Part shown: piece by piece, positions 33,687 through 41,735 of the stretch
Numbering within the stretch: position 1 is the first letter of the stretch
Layout: each line of letters starts with the position of its first letter
Source: WVYX01 sp039592335
Lineage (GTDB): Bacteria > Gemmatimonadota > Gemmatimonadetes > Gemmatimonadales > GWC2-71-9
DNA: 64,000 bases
NCBI GenBank assembly: GCA_039592335.1
Contig: JBDHBX010000012.1
Span: forward strand, 27,469 to 91,468
Direction: 5' to 3'
Position numbers and translations under genes: made by a program
Notes under the pieces: generated by a model
The model's database searches: none
Told to the model about the DNA's origin: nothing
The model's input: the letters and a program-made list of their open reading frames with translations, nothing else

Positions 33687-34859
33687 ATGATGGAATCGCA
33701 GCCGCTGTTCAACGACCTCGTCGGCGTGTTGACCGTGATCATCATGATCCCGGTCTTCTTCCTCTGGCTCGAGCGGAAGACCCGCTGGAAGATCTTCGAC
33801 TTCATGCCGGCCATTATCTGGATCTTCATCACGCCCATCTTCCTCTCCAACCTGAACGTCATCCCGCGCTCCAGCGAGATCTACACGACATTCCGCTCCT
33901 TCGCGGTGCCGCTGTTCATCGTGCTCATGCTGCTGGACATCAACATCCGCCAGGCGATGCGGGTGGCGTGGCGCGGCGCAGCCGTGATGGTTCTTGGGGC
34001 GTTCGGCATCGTGGCCGGAGCCGTCATCTCCTTCTTCATGTTCCGCAGCGGGCTCCCCGAGGGCACCTGGATGGGTTACGGGGCATTGGCGGGGAGCTGG
34101 ATTGGCGGCACGGGCAACCTGGCCGCGGTGGCCGACTCCCTCGATACGCCGGGCGAGATGGTGGGCATGGTCGTGCTGGTGGACAACCTGGTCTATGTCT
34201 TCTACTTCCCGCTGATTCTCTCCTGCAAGCGGTGGGCGGCGACGTTCAATCGGTTCACCGGGGTTCCGCCGGAGGCGGAGGCCCGCTTCTCCGATGCGGC
34301 CCAGCAGGTCGAGAAGAAGACCCACGAGGTGCACTTCCGCGACGCGCTGACGCTGTTGGGGTGGGGCTTCATGGCTCTCGCGGCCGCGACGGCGCTGTCG
34401 TTCGTCTTCCCGGAGCTGCCACCGGTCTTCACGCAGCGCACCTGGGCGATCCTGCTCGTGACCACCATCGGTATCGGCCTCTCGGCCACCAAGCTCAAGG
34501 ACGTGCCGGGCACCGAGCCGCTCTCCATGACCTTCGTGTACATCTACATGACGATGATGGGGGCACAGGCGGACCTCAGGAGCCTGGGCGGCGCGCAGTG
34601 GTTCATCATCGCCGGCTTCATCTGCATCGCGGTCCATTTCGTATTCATCATCGCCGGCGCGCGGTTGTTCCGCATCGACGTGAGCATGGCGGCCGTCTCC
34701 AGCGTCGCCGCCGTGGGCGGTGCGGCCTCTGCCCCCGTCGCCGCCGGGTTCCACCGCGAGGAGCTGGTGCCGGTGTCCATCATGCTGGCGCTGATCGGGT
34801 ATGCGCTGGGGAATTATCTGGGGGTGGCCACGGCATACCTGTGTCATCTGCTGGTATGA
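33687..34859 (+). CDS. DUF819 family integral membrane protein
   Basis: A 390-residue multi-span inner-membrane protein of the DUF819 (YjcL-like) family. Recognisable blocks are SWIGGTGNLAAVADSL, VDNLVYVFYFPLIL and a C-terminal AAVGGAASAPVAA. The inverted-repeat helix pattern suggests a permease, but no substrate is established. ATG at 33687 or 33690. Confidence 0.8.
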   Translation: MMESQPLFNDLVGVLTVIIMIPVFFLWLERKTRWKIFDFMPAIIWIFITPIFLSNLNVIPRSSEIYTTFRSFAVPLFIVLMLLDINIRQAMRVAWRGAAVMVLGAFGIVAGAVISFFMFRSGLPEGTWMGYGALAGSWIGGTGNLAAVADSLDTPGEMVGMVVLVDNLVYVFYFPLILSCKRWAATFNRFTGVPPEAEARFSDAAQQVEKKTHEVHFRDALTLLGWGFMALAAATALSFVFPELPPVFTQRTWAILLVTTIGIGLSATKLKDVPGTEPLSMTFVYIYMTMMGAQADLRSLGGAQWFIIAGFICIAVHFVFIIAGARLFRIDVSMAAVSSVAAVGGAASAPVAAGFHREELVPVSIMLALIGYALGNYLGVATAYLCHLLV

Positions 34860-34932
34860 CGCGAGGGGATTCGCGCCGATAGAGACGGCGTCCCGGGGGT
34901 TCCCGGGGCGCCGTTCGCCTATATTTCGCCCC

Positions 34933-36165
34933 ATGCCTCCCGTCACGCGCCGCGCAACGGTCACCGCCTGGATCGGCGACGTCCCCGTGGGGTCGTGCCA
35001 TCCCATCGTGGTCCAGTCGATGACCAACACCGACACCGCCGACGTGGATGCGACCGTGGAGCAGGTCGCGGCGCTGGCCCAGGCCGGCAGCGAGCTGGTG
35101 CGCGTGACGGTGAACAACGAGCCGGCGGCGCAGGCGGTGCCCGAGATCGTCGCGCGACTTGCCGACCGCGGCGTGACCGTCCCCATCATCGGCGACTTCC
35201 ATTACAACGGGCACCTCCTGCTGCCCAAGTACGCCGAGATGGCCGCGGCGCTCGCCAAGTACCGCATCAACCCGGGCAACGTGGGCGCCAAGCGGCGCGA
35301 CGAGCACTTCAAGACGATACTCGAGGTGGCGCTTGCCCACGACACGCCGGTGCGGATCGGCGTGAATTGGGGCTCGCTTGACCAGAACCTGCTCACCGAG
35401 CTGATGGACGAGAACGCTAAGCAGGCCGAGCCGCTCGACGCCCGCGAGGTGACGCTCAATGCGATGGTCGCGAGTGCGATGCGCTCGGCGGCGTTCGCCG
35501 AGGAGACCGGGCTCGCGCACGACCGCATCATTCTCTCGGTCAAGATGTCGCAGGTGCAGGATCTGGTGGACGTGTACCGCAAGCTGGCGCCGCTGTCGGA
35601 CTATCCGTTGCACCTGGGACTCACCGAGGCCGGGATGGGTGCCAAGGGGATCGTGGGGAGCACCGCCGGGCTCGCGCTGCTGCTGCAGCAGGGGATCGGG
35701 GACACGATCCGGGTCTCCCTCACGCCCGCCCCCGGTGGGGATCGCACCGAGGAGGTGCGTGTCGCCCAGCAGATCCTCCAGGCCATGGAGCTCCGGAGCT
35801 TCTTGCCGCAGGTCACCGCCTGCCCGGGCTGCGGTCGCACCACCAGCACGTTCTTCCAGGAGATGGCCGACCGGATCCAGACCTACCTGCGCGAGCAGAT
35901 GCCTGGCTGGAAGACTCGGCACGCGGGTGTGGAGGAAATGCGGGTGGCGGTGATGGGCTGCGTGGTGAACGGTCCCGGCGAATCCAAGCACGCGAACATC
36001 GGTATCTCCCTGCCGGGCACGTTCGAGGAGCCCAAGGCGCCGGTCTACGTGGACGGCAAGCTGCAGGTCACGCTCAAAGGGGACGGCATCGTGGAGGAGT
36101 TTCTCGGTATCCTCAACGAGTACGTGGCCCGGACCTATGCCGCCCCGGTCGAGGCCGAGGCGTAG
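34933..36165 (+). CDS. ispG: 4-hydroxy-3-methylbut-2-enyl diphosphate synthase (IspG/GcpE)
   Basis: A 410-residue [4Fe-4S] enzyme of the MEP isoprenoid pathway. It converts methylerythritol cyclodiphosphate to HMBPP. It has the TIM-barrel N-terminus (VVQSMTNTDTADVDATV, IIGDFHYNGHLLL, KYRINPGNVG) and the cluster cysteines in ACPGCGRTT and GCVVNGPGES. TATATT at 34920-34925 ends seven bases before the ATG, suggesting a leaderless transcript. No other MEP-pathway gene is in the window. Confidence 0.95.
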   Translation: MPPVTRRATVTAWIGDVPVGSCHPIVVQSMTNTDTADVDATVEQVAALAQAGSELVRVTVNNEPAAQAVPEIVARLADRGVTVPIIGDFHYNGHLLLPKYAEMAAALAKYRINPGNVGAKRRDEHFKTILEVALAHDTPVRIGVNWGSLDQNLLTELMDENAKQAEPLDAREVTLNAMVASAMRSAAFAEETGLAHDRIILSVKMSQVQDLVDVYRKLAPLSDYPLHLGLTEAGMGAKGIVGSTAGLALLLQQGIGDTIRVSLTPAPGGDRTEEVRVAQQILQAMELRSFLPQVTACPGCGRTTSTFFQEMADRIQTYLREQMPGWKTRHAGVEEMRVAVMGCVVNGPGESKHANIGISLPGTFEEPKAPVYVDGKLQVTLKGDGIVEEFLGILNEYVARTYAAPVEAEA

Positions 36166-36241
36166 CCGGTCGCATCCCGTCGCCGGCAGGCGTCGGCCCC
36201 CCCTGACGATTGCGAGATTCCACATGCATGTTGAGAAACGC

Positions 36242-36274
36242 TGTGGATTCCCCGTGGATAGGATGTGGATGCGA
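36242..36274 (+). repeat. Three 11-base phased GTGGAT repeats upstream of cobB
   Basis: TGTGGATTCCC, CGTGGATAGGA and TGTGGATGCGA follow each other directly at 36242, 36253 and 36264, exactly one helical turn apart. The shared core GTGGAT resembles the complement of a DnaA box (TTATCCACA). They lie between ispG and the preferred cobB start. Confidence 0.5.
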
Positions 36275-36299
36275 TGACGCCATGTGGGAGGCACGGTTG

Positions 36300-37070
36300 A
36301 TGAGCGAGCGTGAGCGGGCGGTCGAGCTGCTGGGGGGGGCGAGCCGGGTGGTGGCGCTCACCGGGGCCGGCATGTCCGAGGAATCGGGCGTGCCGACATT
36401 CCGCGACGCCCTCACCGGGCTCTGGTCGCGGTACGATCCGATGGAGCTGGCCACCCCGGCGGCGTACCGCCGCAACCCGGCCCGCGTGTTCGGCTGGTAC
36501 CTCTCCCGCTGGCGCCGCGTCCGGGAGGTGAGTCCGCACGCGGGACACCGTGCGCTGGCGGAACTGGAGGACGCGTTCGCCGAGCTCGTCGTCGTGACCC
36601 AGAACGTGGACGGCCTGCACTGCCGCGCCGGGAGCCGCGAGATCATCGAGTTGCACGGCTCGCTGGAGGCATTCCGCTGCGTCGGGGGACATCCCTACGA
36701 CATTGCCGGGATCGAGGCGCTCGCGCCGAGCGAGGACAGCGAGGTCGAGCCTCCCGTGTGCGAGACGTGCGACGCACCCATCCGTCCCGGCGTCGTGTGG
36801 TTCGGGGAGATGCTGCCGCCTGGAGCCGTCGAGCGGGCGTTGCACCTGGTGCAAGAGAGCGACGTCGTGCTGGTGGTCGGCACGTCGTCGGTGGTGTATC
36901 CGGCCGCGGAGCTGCCCAGCGTCGCCCTGGCAGCCGGCGCCCGGGTGATCGAGATTAACCCGCAGGAAACGCCGCTCACGCCGCGGGCCACACTCGCCTG
37001 GCAGGCGACCGCGGCCGACGCCCTTCCCCAACTCGCCGACGCCTTCGGCGTTCCGGTGACCGACGCATGA
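36300..37070 (+). CDS. cobB: NAD-dependent sirtuin deacylase
   Basis: A 256-residue Sir2-family enzyme that removes acyl groups from protein lysines using NAD. Motifs are GAGMSEESGVPTFRD, TQNVDGLH, catalytic His119 in ELHG and GTSSVVYPA. Tyr67-x-x-Arg70 (YLSR) matches the class III motif linked to succinyl/malonyl removal. The zinc site is unusual: Cys127 and His131 replace the first Cys pair, with Cys154/Cys157 as the second. The frame is open to 36210; ATG 36300 fits the family. Its stop overlaps the pyk start (ATGA), a coupling of deacylase with a glycolytic enzyme. Confidence 0.88.
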   Translation: MSERERAVELLGGASRVVALTGAGMSEESGVPTFRDALTGLWSRYDPMELATPAAYRRNPARVFGWYLSRWRRVREVSPHAGHRALAELEDAFAELVVVTQNVDGLHCRAGSREIIELHGSLEAFRCVGGHPYDIAGIEALAPSEDSEVEPPVCETCDAPIRPGVVWFGEMLPPGAVERALHLVQESDVVLVVGTSSVVYPAAELPSVALAAGARVIEINPQETPLTPRATLAWQATAADALPQLADAFGVPVTDA

Positions 37071-38497
37071 CTGACGCGCCCCAGTTCCGCCGCACCAAGA
37101 TCGTGGCCACGCTCGGTCCCGCTTCCTGTGACGAGCCCGTGCTCACCCAGCTCCTCGAAGCGGGGGTGGACGTGGTGCGCATCAACAGCTCGCATGGCGA
37201 CCCGGCCACCTGGAGCAGCTGGATGGGTCGGGTGCGGGAGGTCGCCGACCGGCTCGAGCGGCACGTGGGTGTGCTCGTGGACCTCCAGGGACCGCGCATC
37301 CGGGTGGGGGGGCTCGCCGAGCCGCTGGAGCTCGAGCAGGACGCCGCGGTGGTGTTCGCGCCCCAAGGAGAGGCACAGCCGGGGGAGATCCCCACGACGT
37401 ACGACGCCCTGGCGAGTGATCTCCACCCCGAGGCGCGCATCCTGTTGGACGACGGACTGCTCGCGGTGGACGTGACCCGCATCGAGGGCGATCGGGTGCA
37501 TGGCATCGTGCGCTACGGCGGCACGCTCAGGAGCCATAAGGGCATCAACCTCCCGGGGGTGGAGGTGAGCGCTCCCACGGTCACGCCGCGCGACCGCGAG
37601 AACCTGGCGGTGGCCCTGGAGCACGGCGCCGATTTCATCGCTGTGTCGTTCGTGCGCCGGGCTGCCGACGTGGAAGAGGTGCGAGCGCTGGTGCCCGCTG
37701 ACGTGAGCATCGTGGCCAAGATCGAGAAGGCGGAGGCGATCGACGATCTCAACCGCATCCTCGAGGCTTCGGATGCGCTCATGGTGGCCCGTGGCGATCT
37801 CGGTGTGGAGCTGCGCTTCGAGGAGGTCCCGCTGATCCAGAAGCGGATCATCATCCGGGCCAACCGGCGCGCGTGCCCGGTGATAACGGCGACCCAGATG
37901 CTGGAGTCGATGGTGCATACGCCGCGTCCCACCCGCGCGGAGGCCTCCGACGTGGCCAACGCCATCCTGGACGGCACCGACGCCGTGATGCTCTCGGCCG
38001 AGACGGCGATTGGGAACTATCCGGTGAAGGCGGTCAAGGCCATGGTTCGGATCATTGCGGAGGTCGAGGGACGGGTCAGCGGTGACGCGCTGCCGCGCCG
38101 CCGGCGCAGCGAGCTGCCGGGTGCACTGCGGCCGCGCACCAGTGACGACGCCATTGCGTTCGCGACGGGCGTCGCCGCCGAGATGCTCAGGGTCCCGCTC
38201 ATCGTCTGCTTCACCAAGAGCGGCTTCACGGCCCGGAGGATCGCGGCCAATCGGCCCGTCACGCCCATCGTGGGACTCTCGACCGAGCTGTCCACCTGCC
38301 GCAGCCTCGCCCTCGTGTGGGGTGTGGCCCCGGCGCTCGCCGATCACGCGCCGACCTATGAGGCGATGCTGGGGCGCGCGCGGGAGCGACTCCTGACACG
38401 CGGGGTCGTGCAGCCGGGGGACCGCATCGTAGTGACGGCCGGTGTGCCGTTCGACGTGACCGGTACGACCAACCTGCTCAAGATCGAAACGATTTGA
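37067..38497 (+). CDS. pyk: Pyruvate kinase
   Basis: A 476-residue glycolytic enzyme making pyruvate and ATP from phosphoenolpyruvate. It has TKIVATLGPAS, VRINSSHGD (usually RLNFSHG), DLQGPRIRVG, the KGINLPGVEVSAPTVT block, VAKIEKAEAI with the catalytic Lys, MVARGDLGVEL, and the C-terminal domain with TKSGFTARRIA. Full length. ATG overlaps the cobB stop and the stop overlaps the next TTG start, so cobB-pyk-hydrolase form one unit. Confidence 0.95.
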   Translation: MTDAPQFRRTKIVATLGPASCDEPVLTQLLEAGVDVVRINSSHGDPATWSSWMGRVREVADRLERHVGVLVDLQGPRIRVGGLAEPLELEQDAAVVFAPQGEAQPGEIPTTYDALASDLHPEARILLDDGLLAVDVTRIEGDRVHGIVRYGGTLRSHKGINLPGVEVSAPTVTPRDRENLAVALEHGADFIAVSFVRRAADVEEVRALVPADVSIVAKIEKAEAIDDLNRILEASDALMVARGDLGVELRFEEVPLIQKRIIIRANRRACPVITATQMLESMVHTPRPTRAEASDVANAILDGTDAVMLSAETAIGNYPVKAVKAMVRIIAEVEGRVSGDALPRRRRSELPGALRPRTSDDAIAFATGVAAEMLRVPLIVCFTKSGFTARRIAANRPVTPIVGLSTELSTCRSLALVWGVAPALADHAPTYEAMLGRARERLLTRGVVQPGDRIVVTAGVPFDVTGTTNLLKIETI

Positions 38498-39273
38498 AGG
38501 GCCGGCTCGTGGTACTCGGGTCGGGGACGTCGTTCGGGGTCCCCGTCATCGGATGTGACTGTCCGGTCTGCACGTCGAACGACCCGCACGACCGCCGCAC
38601 CCGCACGGCTGCGGTGGTGGAGCTGGACTCCGGCGTGCGGCTGCTCATCGACACGCCACCGGAGTTGCGGGTCCAGCTCACCGGCAGCGGTATCGGCGCG
38701 GTGGACGCCGTGCTGTACACGCACGAGCACGCCGATCACGTGCACGGGATCGACGATCTGCGCGCCCTCTCCGTGCGACGCGGGCGCCTGCCGATCTACG
38801 GCCCGCGGGAGACCATCGAGCTGTTAGAGCAGCGGTTCCACTATATCTTCGACGCCGGCGTGGAGCCGCTCCCGGGGACCAGCAAACCGGAGCTGGTTGC
38901 CCAGGCCATCGAGCCCTACGTGGAGGTGACGGTCGCCGGCGTACCGGTCCTGCCCGTGGAGGCCGATCATGGCGGCTCCCGCGTCTTCGGGTACCGGATC
39001 GGGCCGGTCGCCTACCTGACGGACGCCAAGGCGCTGCCGGAGGAAACGGTGCGGCGACTCGAGGGCGTCGAGGTGCTGGTACTCAACGCCCTGTTCGAGA
39101 AGCCGCATCCGACGCACTTGTCGATCCCCGAGGCGGTGGAGATGGCGCGGGCGATCGGGGTGCGGCAGGCGTTCCTGACGCACCTGACCCATCGGTATTC
39201 CCACGCGGAGCTCGAGGCGCGTCTCCCCGAGGGGGTGTCCCCGGCCCACGACGGGCTGGAAGTGGTCTTTTGA
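38494..39273 (+). CDS. MBL-fold metallo-hydrolase, PhnP-like
   Basis: A 259-residue metallo-beta-lactamase-fold hydrolase. THEHADHVHG is the HxHxDH dinuclear metal motif. The N-terminal GSGTSFGVPVIGCDCPVCTS with paired cysteines is typical of PhnP-type phosphodiesterases, which open cyclic phosphates. No phn genes are nearby, so the substrate is open. Start by TTG 38494 overlapping the pyk stop (TTGA). Confidence 0.82.
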   Translation: MKGRLVVLGSGTSFGVPVIGCDCPVCTSNDPHDRRTRTAAVVELDSGVRLLIDTPPELRVQLTGSGIGAVDAVLYTHEHADHVHGIDDLRALSVRRGRLPIYGPRETIELLEQRFHYIFDAGVEPLPGTSKPELVAQAIEPYVEVTVAGVPVLPVEADHGGSRVFGYRIGPVAYLTDAKALPEETVRRLEGVEVLVLNALFEKPHPTHLSIPEAVEMARAIGVRQAFLTHLTHRYSHAELEARLPEGVSPAHDGLEVVF

Positions 39274-39298
39274 CGACCTTTCCGGGGGGTGGTAGTAT
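39270..39298 (+). promoter_or_regulatory. Promoter of the YtxH gene
   Basis: TTGACG (39270-39275), 17-base spacer, TAGTAT (39293-39298). The -35 overlaps the stop codon of the hydrolase gene. GGAGGG ribosome-binding sequence follows before ATG 39329. Confidence 0.55.
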
Positions 39299-39328
39299 TC
39301 AACTGGGGTCCTGAAGTACAACGGAGGG

Positions 39329-39757
39329 ATGATGCCACACGTTCGCGATGACAAACCCGTCATAATCGTTGAGCGGTCGAGCGGTGGGCTCGGCGGGTTC
39401 CTGTTCGGGCTGCTGGTGGGAGCGGGGGCAGCGTTGCTGTTCGCTCCGCAGAGCGGCGAGGAGACGCGCCGGGTGATCAAGGACCGCAGCCGCCAGCTGC
39501 GTGATGACGCGCAGTCGAAGGCCGAGGAGTGGCGTGAGCACGTGGAAGAGGGGTACGGACGCGCCAAGGAGCGCCTCGAGGACGGCTACGAGACCGCGCG
39601 CCGCGGCCTGCGGGACACGCGTGAGGGCGCCCAGGATGCGCTCGACGCCGGCAAGGCCGCCGTGCACTCCGCACGGGACGAGCTGGAGCGGAGGCTCGCC
39701 GACTCGCGCTCGCGCGGCAAGCGCAGCGGCGGCGACGACGACGAGGCGGCGGAGTAG
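39329..39757 (+). CDS. YtxH-domain membrane-anchored protein
   Basis: A 142-residue protein. One N-terminal membrane helix (GGFLFGLLVGAGAALLFAPQSGEETR) is the YtxH signature, followed by a long highly charged, helical, apolipoprotein-like region with repeated Glu/Arg/Lys heptads, and an acidic tail. The family is linked to general stress and has no defined biochemical role. It has its own promoter. Confidence 0.8.
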   Translation: MMPHVRDDKPVIIVERSSGGLGGFLFGLLVGAGAALLFAPQSGEETRRVIKDRSRQLRDDAQSKAEEWREHVEEGYGRAKERLEDGYETARRGLRDTREGAQDALDAGKAAVHSARDELERRLADSRSRGKRSGGDDDEAAE

Positions 39758-39774
39758 GAATACCGCACCCCCGC

Positions 39775-40632
39775 GTGCCAGCACCACGACGCCGAGGGTG
39801 GGCCTTTTCCCCCTTCGGCTTTGTGCGCCGGGTGTTCATCGGCGCCTACGATGACCAGATCCTCTTTCTCGGGAGCGCTCTCACGTTCGACGCGCTGCTC
39901 GCGGCGCTCCCCTTTGCCCTTCTCCTCCTTGCAGCGTTCGGTTACTTCGTGCACGCCGGAGACGACGCCATGGCGGATGTGCTCCGCGTGCTCGACCAGA
40001 TCCTGCCGCGGAGTACGGGAGGTGAGGGCCCGCTGGAGCGAGCGGAGCGCATCGTCACGGGACTGGTGGACAGCAGGGCCGAGCTGACCATCTACGGCAT
40101 CCCCCTGTTCCTCTGGTTCGCCACCCGGTTCTTCAGCGCTGTCCGCTCTTCCCTGAACGAGATTTTCGACACACCGGAGACGCGCTCCTACTTCGTGGGG
40201 AAGGGGCTCGACCTCTTCCTCGTGATCATGACTCTGGTGCTGCTGGTGGCGAATGCCCTCCTCACCGTCATCGTCGCCAATTACCCGTTCATCGGGCGTT
40301 TCGTGGTCGGCATCTCGACCTATGTGGTGGGTATCGTGCTGTTCTACGTCGTGTACACCTTTGCCCCCACGCGACCCATGCGGTGGGACACGGCGGTGGT
40401 GGCCGCGGCCGTGGCCGCCCTCGGGTTCGAGATCGCCAAGAAGCTCTACAGTCTGTATCTCACGCAGTTCACTACCATCGACCGCCTGATCTCCAACGCC
40501 AACTTCATCGCGATCCTGCTCCTTGTGGTCTGGATCTACTTCATGGCCTGCGTCTTCCTCCTCGGCGGCGAGGTGGCGGAGACGTACGACCTGGCGCGCC
40601 GGCACCGGGAACAGCGCGCCATCCTGGAGTGA
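39775..40632 (+). CDS. YihY/UPF0761 family membrane protein
   Basis: A 285-residue inner-membrane protein with about six membrane segments, of the YihY (formerly 'virulence factor BrkB') family. Family blocks are LGSALTFDALLAALPF, WFATRFFSAVRSSLNEIF and a C-terminal LLVVWIYFMACVFLLGGEV. Function unknown; the old ribonuclease BN assignment is obsolete. GTG start 17 bases after ytxH, probably same transcript. Confidence 0.85.
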   Translation: MPAPRRRGWAFSPFGFVRRVFIGAYDDQILFLGSALTFDALLAALPFALLLLAAFGYFVHAGDDAMADVLRVLDQILPRSTGGEGPLERAERIVTGLVDSRAELTIYGIPLFLWFATRFFSAVRSSLNEIFDTPETRSYFVGKGLDLFLVIMTLVLLVANALLTVIVANYPFIGRFVVGISTYVVGIVLFYVVYTFAPTRPMRWDTAVVAAAVAALGFEIAKKLYSLYLTQFTTIDRLISNANFIAILLLVVWIYFMACVFLLGGEVAETYDLARRHREQRAILE

Positions 40633-40638
40633 GTGCCC

Positions 40639-41670
40639 ATGCCGGCTGACCGCGTGATCGACCTGCGCAGTGATACCGTCACGCGCCCGTCCCCCGAGAT
40701 GCGGCGGCACATGGCCGAGGCCGAGGTCGGAGACGACGTGCTCGACGGGGATCCCACGACGCGACGGCTGGAGCAGCGCGTCGCGGAGATCCTGGGGCGC
40801 GAGGCCTCCGTGTTCTTTCCCTCCGGGGTCGGGGCCAACCAGGCCGCGATCTGGTTGAACACAGAGCCCGGTACCGAGCTCATCCTCGAAGCCAACGCTC
40901 ACCTGGTGCACTACGAGATTGCCGGTGTGGCAGCGCTGGCGGGGGTCCAGATCCGTCCGGTCACCACGTCGGATGGGGTGCTCACCCCGGAGCTGGTACG
41001 GGACGCCTGGCGCCCGGCGTCGCCCCACGTGCCGCGTATCAGTGCCGTGGCGGCCGAGAACACGCACAACGCCGCTGGTGGCAGGGTAATGCCGCTCGAG
41101 GTTTGGGACGGTCTGGTCGCGTTGACCGAAGAGCAGGGTGTCCCGTTGCACCTCGATGGCGCGCGGCTGTGGCATGCCGCCGCGGCGCTGGAGCTGCCGC
41201 CCGCGCGGGTGGCGCGCGGGGCGAGTACGGTGATGGTCTGCCTGTCGAAGGGGTTGGGCTGTCCCGTGGGAAGTTGTCTCGCGGGAGACGGCGAGATCAT
41301 GGTTCGCGGCAGGGAGGTGCGCAAGCGACTGGGCGGCGGCATGCGGCAGTCGGGGATTCTGGCGGCGGCCGGCCTGTATGCGCTGGAGCACAACCTCGGG
41401 CGGCTCAGCGAGGACCACGCGAGCGCCCGGCTGCTGGCCGAGCGGCTCGAGGGACACAACGCGGTACGGCCACTCCCGCCCGACACCAACATCGTCATGC
41501 TCGATCTCGTGGGTCGCGACACGGCCGATACGGCGCTTCCCAAGTTGGCCGATGCCGGCGTGCTGCTGGTGCCGTTCGGCCCGACGCGGCTTCGGGCGGT
41601 CACCCACCTCGACGCGCCACGGGAGCTCGTGCTGCAGGCTGCGGAGGTCATCGCGTCGACGCTCGAGTAG
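40639..41670 (+). CDS. Low-specificity L-threonine aldolase
   Basis: A 343-residue fold-type I PLP enzyme cleaving L-threonine or L-allo-threonine to glycine and acetaldehyde. It starts with IDLRSDTVTRPSPEMR, has HLDGARLWHAAAAL, and the PLP lysine is Lys204 in CLSKGLGCPVGS. ATG 40639 is preferred over GTG 40633. Cytoplasmic. It follows the YihY gene by six bases. Confidence 0.9.
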   Translation: MPADRVIDLRSDTVTRPSPEMRRHMAEAEVGDDVLDGDPTTRRLEQRVAEILGREASVFFPSGVGANQAAIWLNTEPGTELILEANAHLVHYEIAGVAALAGVQIRPVTTSDGVLTPELVRDAWRPASPHVPRISAVAAENTHNAAGGRVMPLEVWDGLVALTEEQGVPLHLDGARLWHAAAALELPPARVARGASTVMVCLSKGLGCPVGSCLAGDGEIMVRGREVRKRLGGGMRQSGILAAAGLYALEHNLGRLSEDHASARLLAERLEGHNAVRPLPPDTNIVMLDLVGRDTADTALPKLADAGVLLVPFGPTRLRAVTHLDAPRELVLQAAEVIASTLE

Positions 41671-41735
41671 CCGTGCGGTCACCACGTGTATTGCCGGGGA
41701 GGTCCATCGGTGCGTAATTGGGGCGGAGCCTAACC

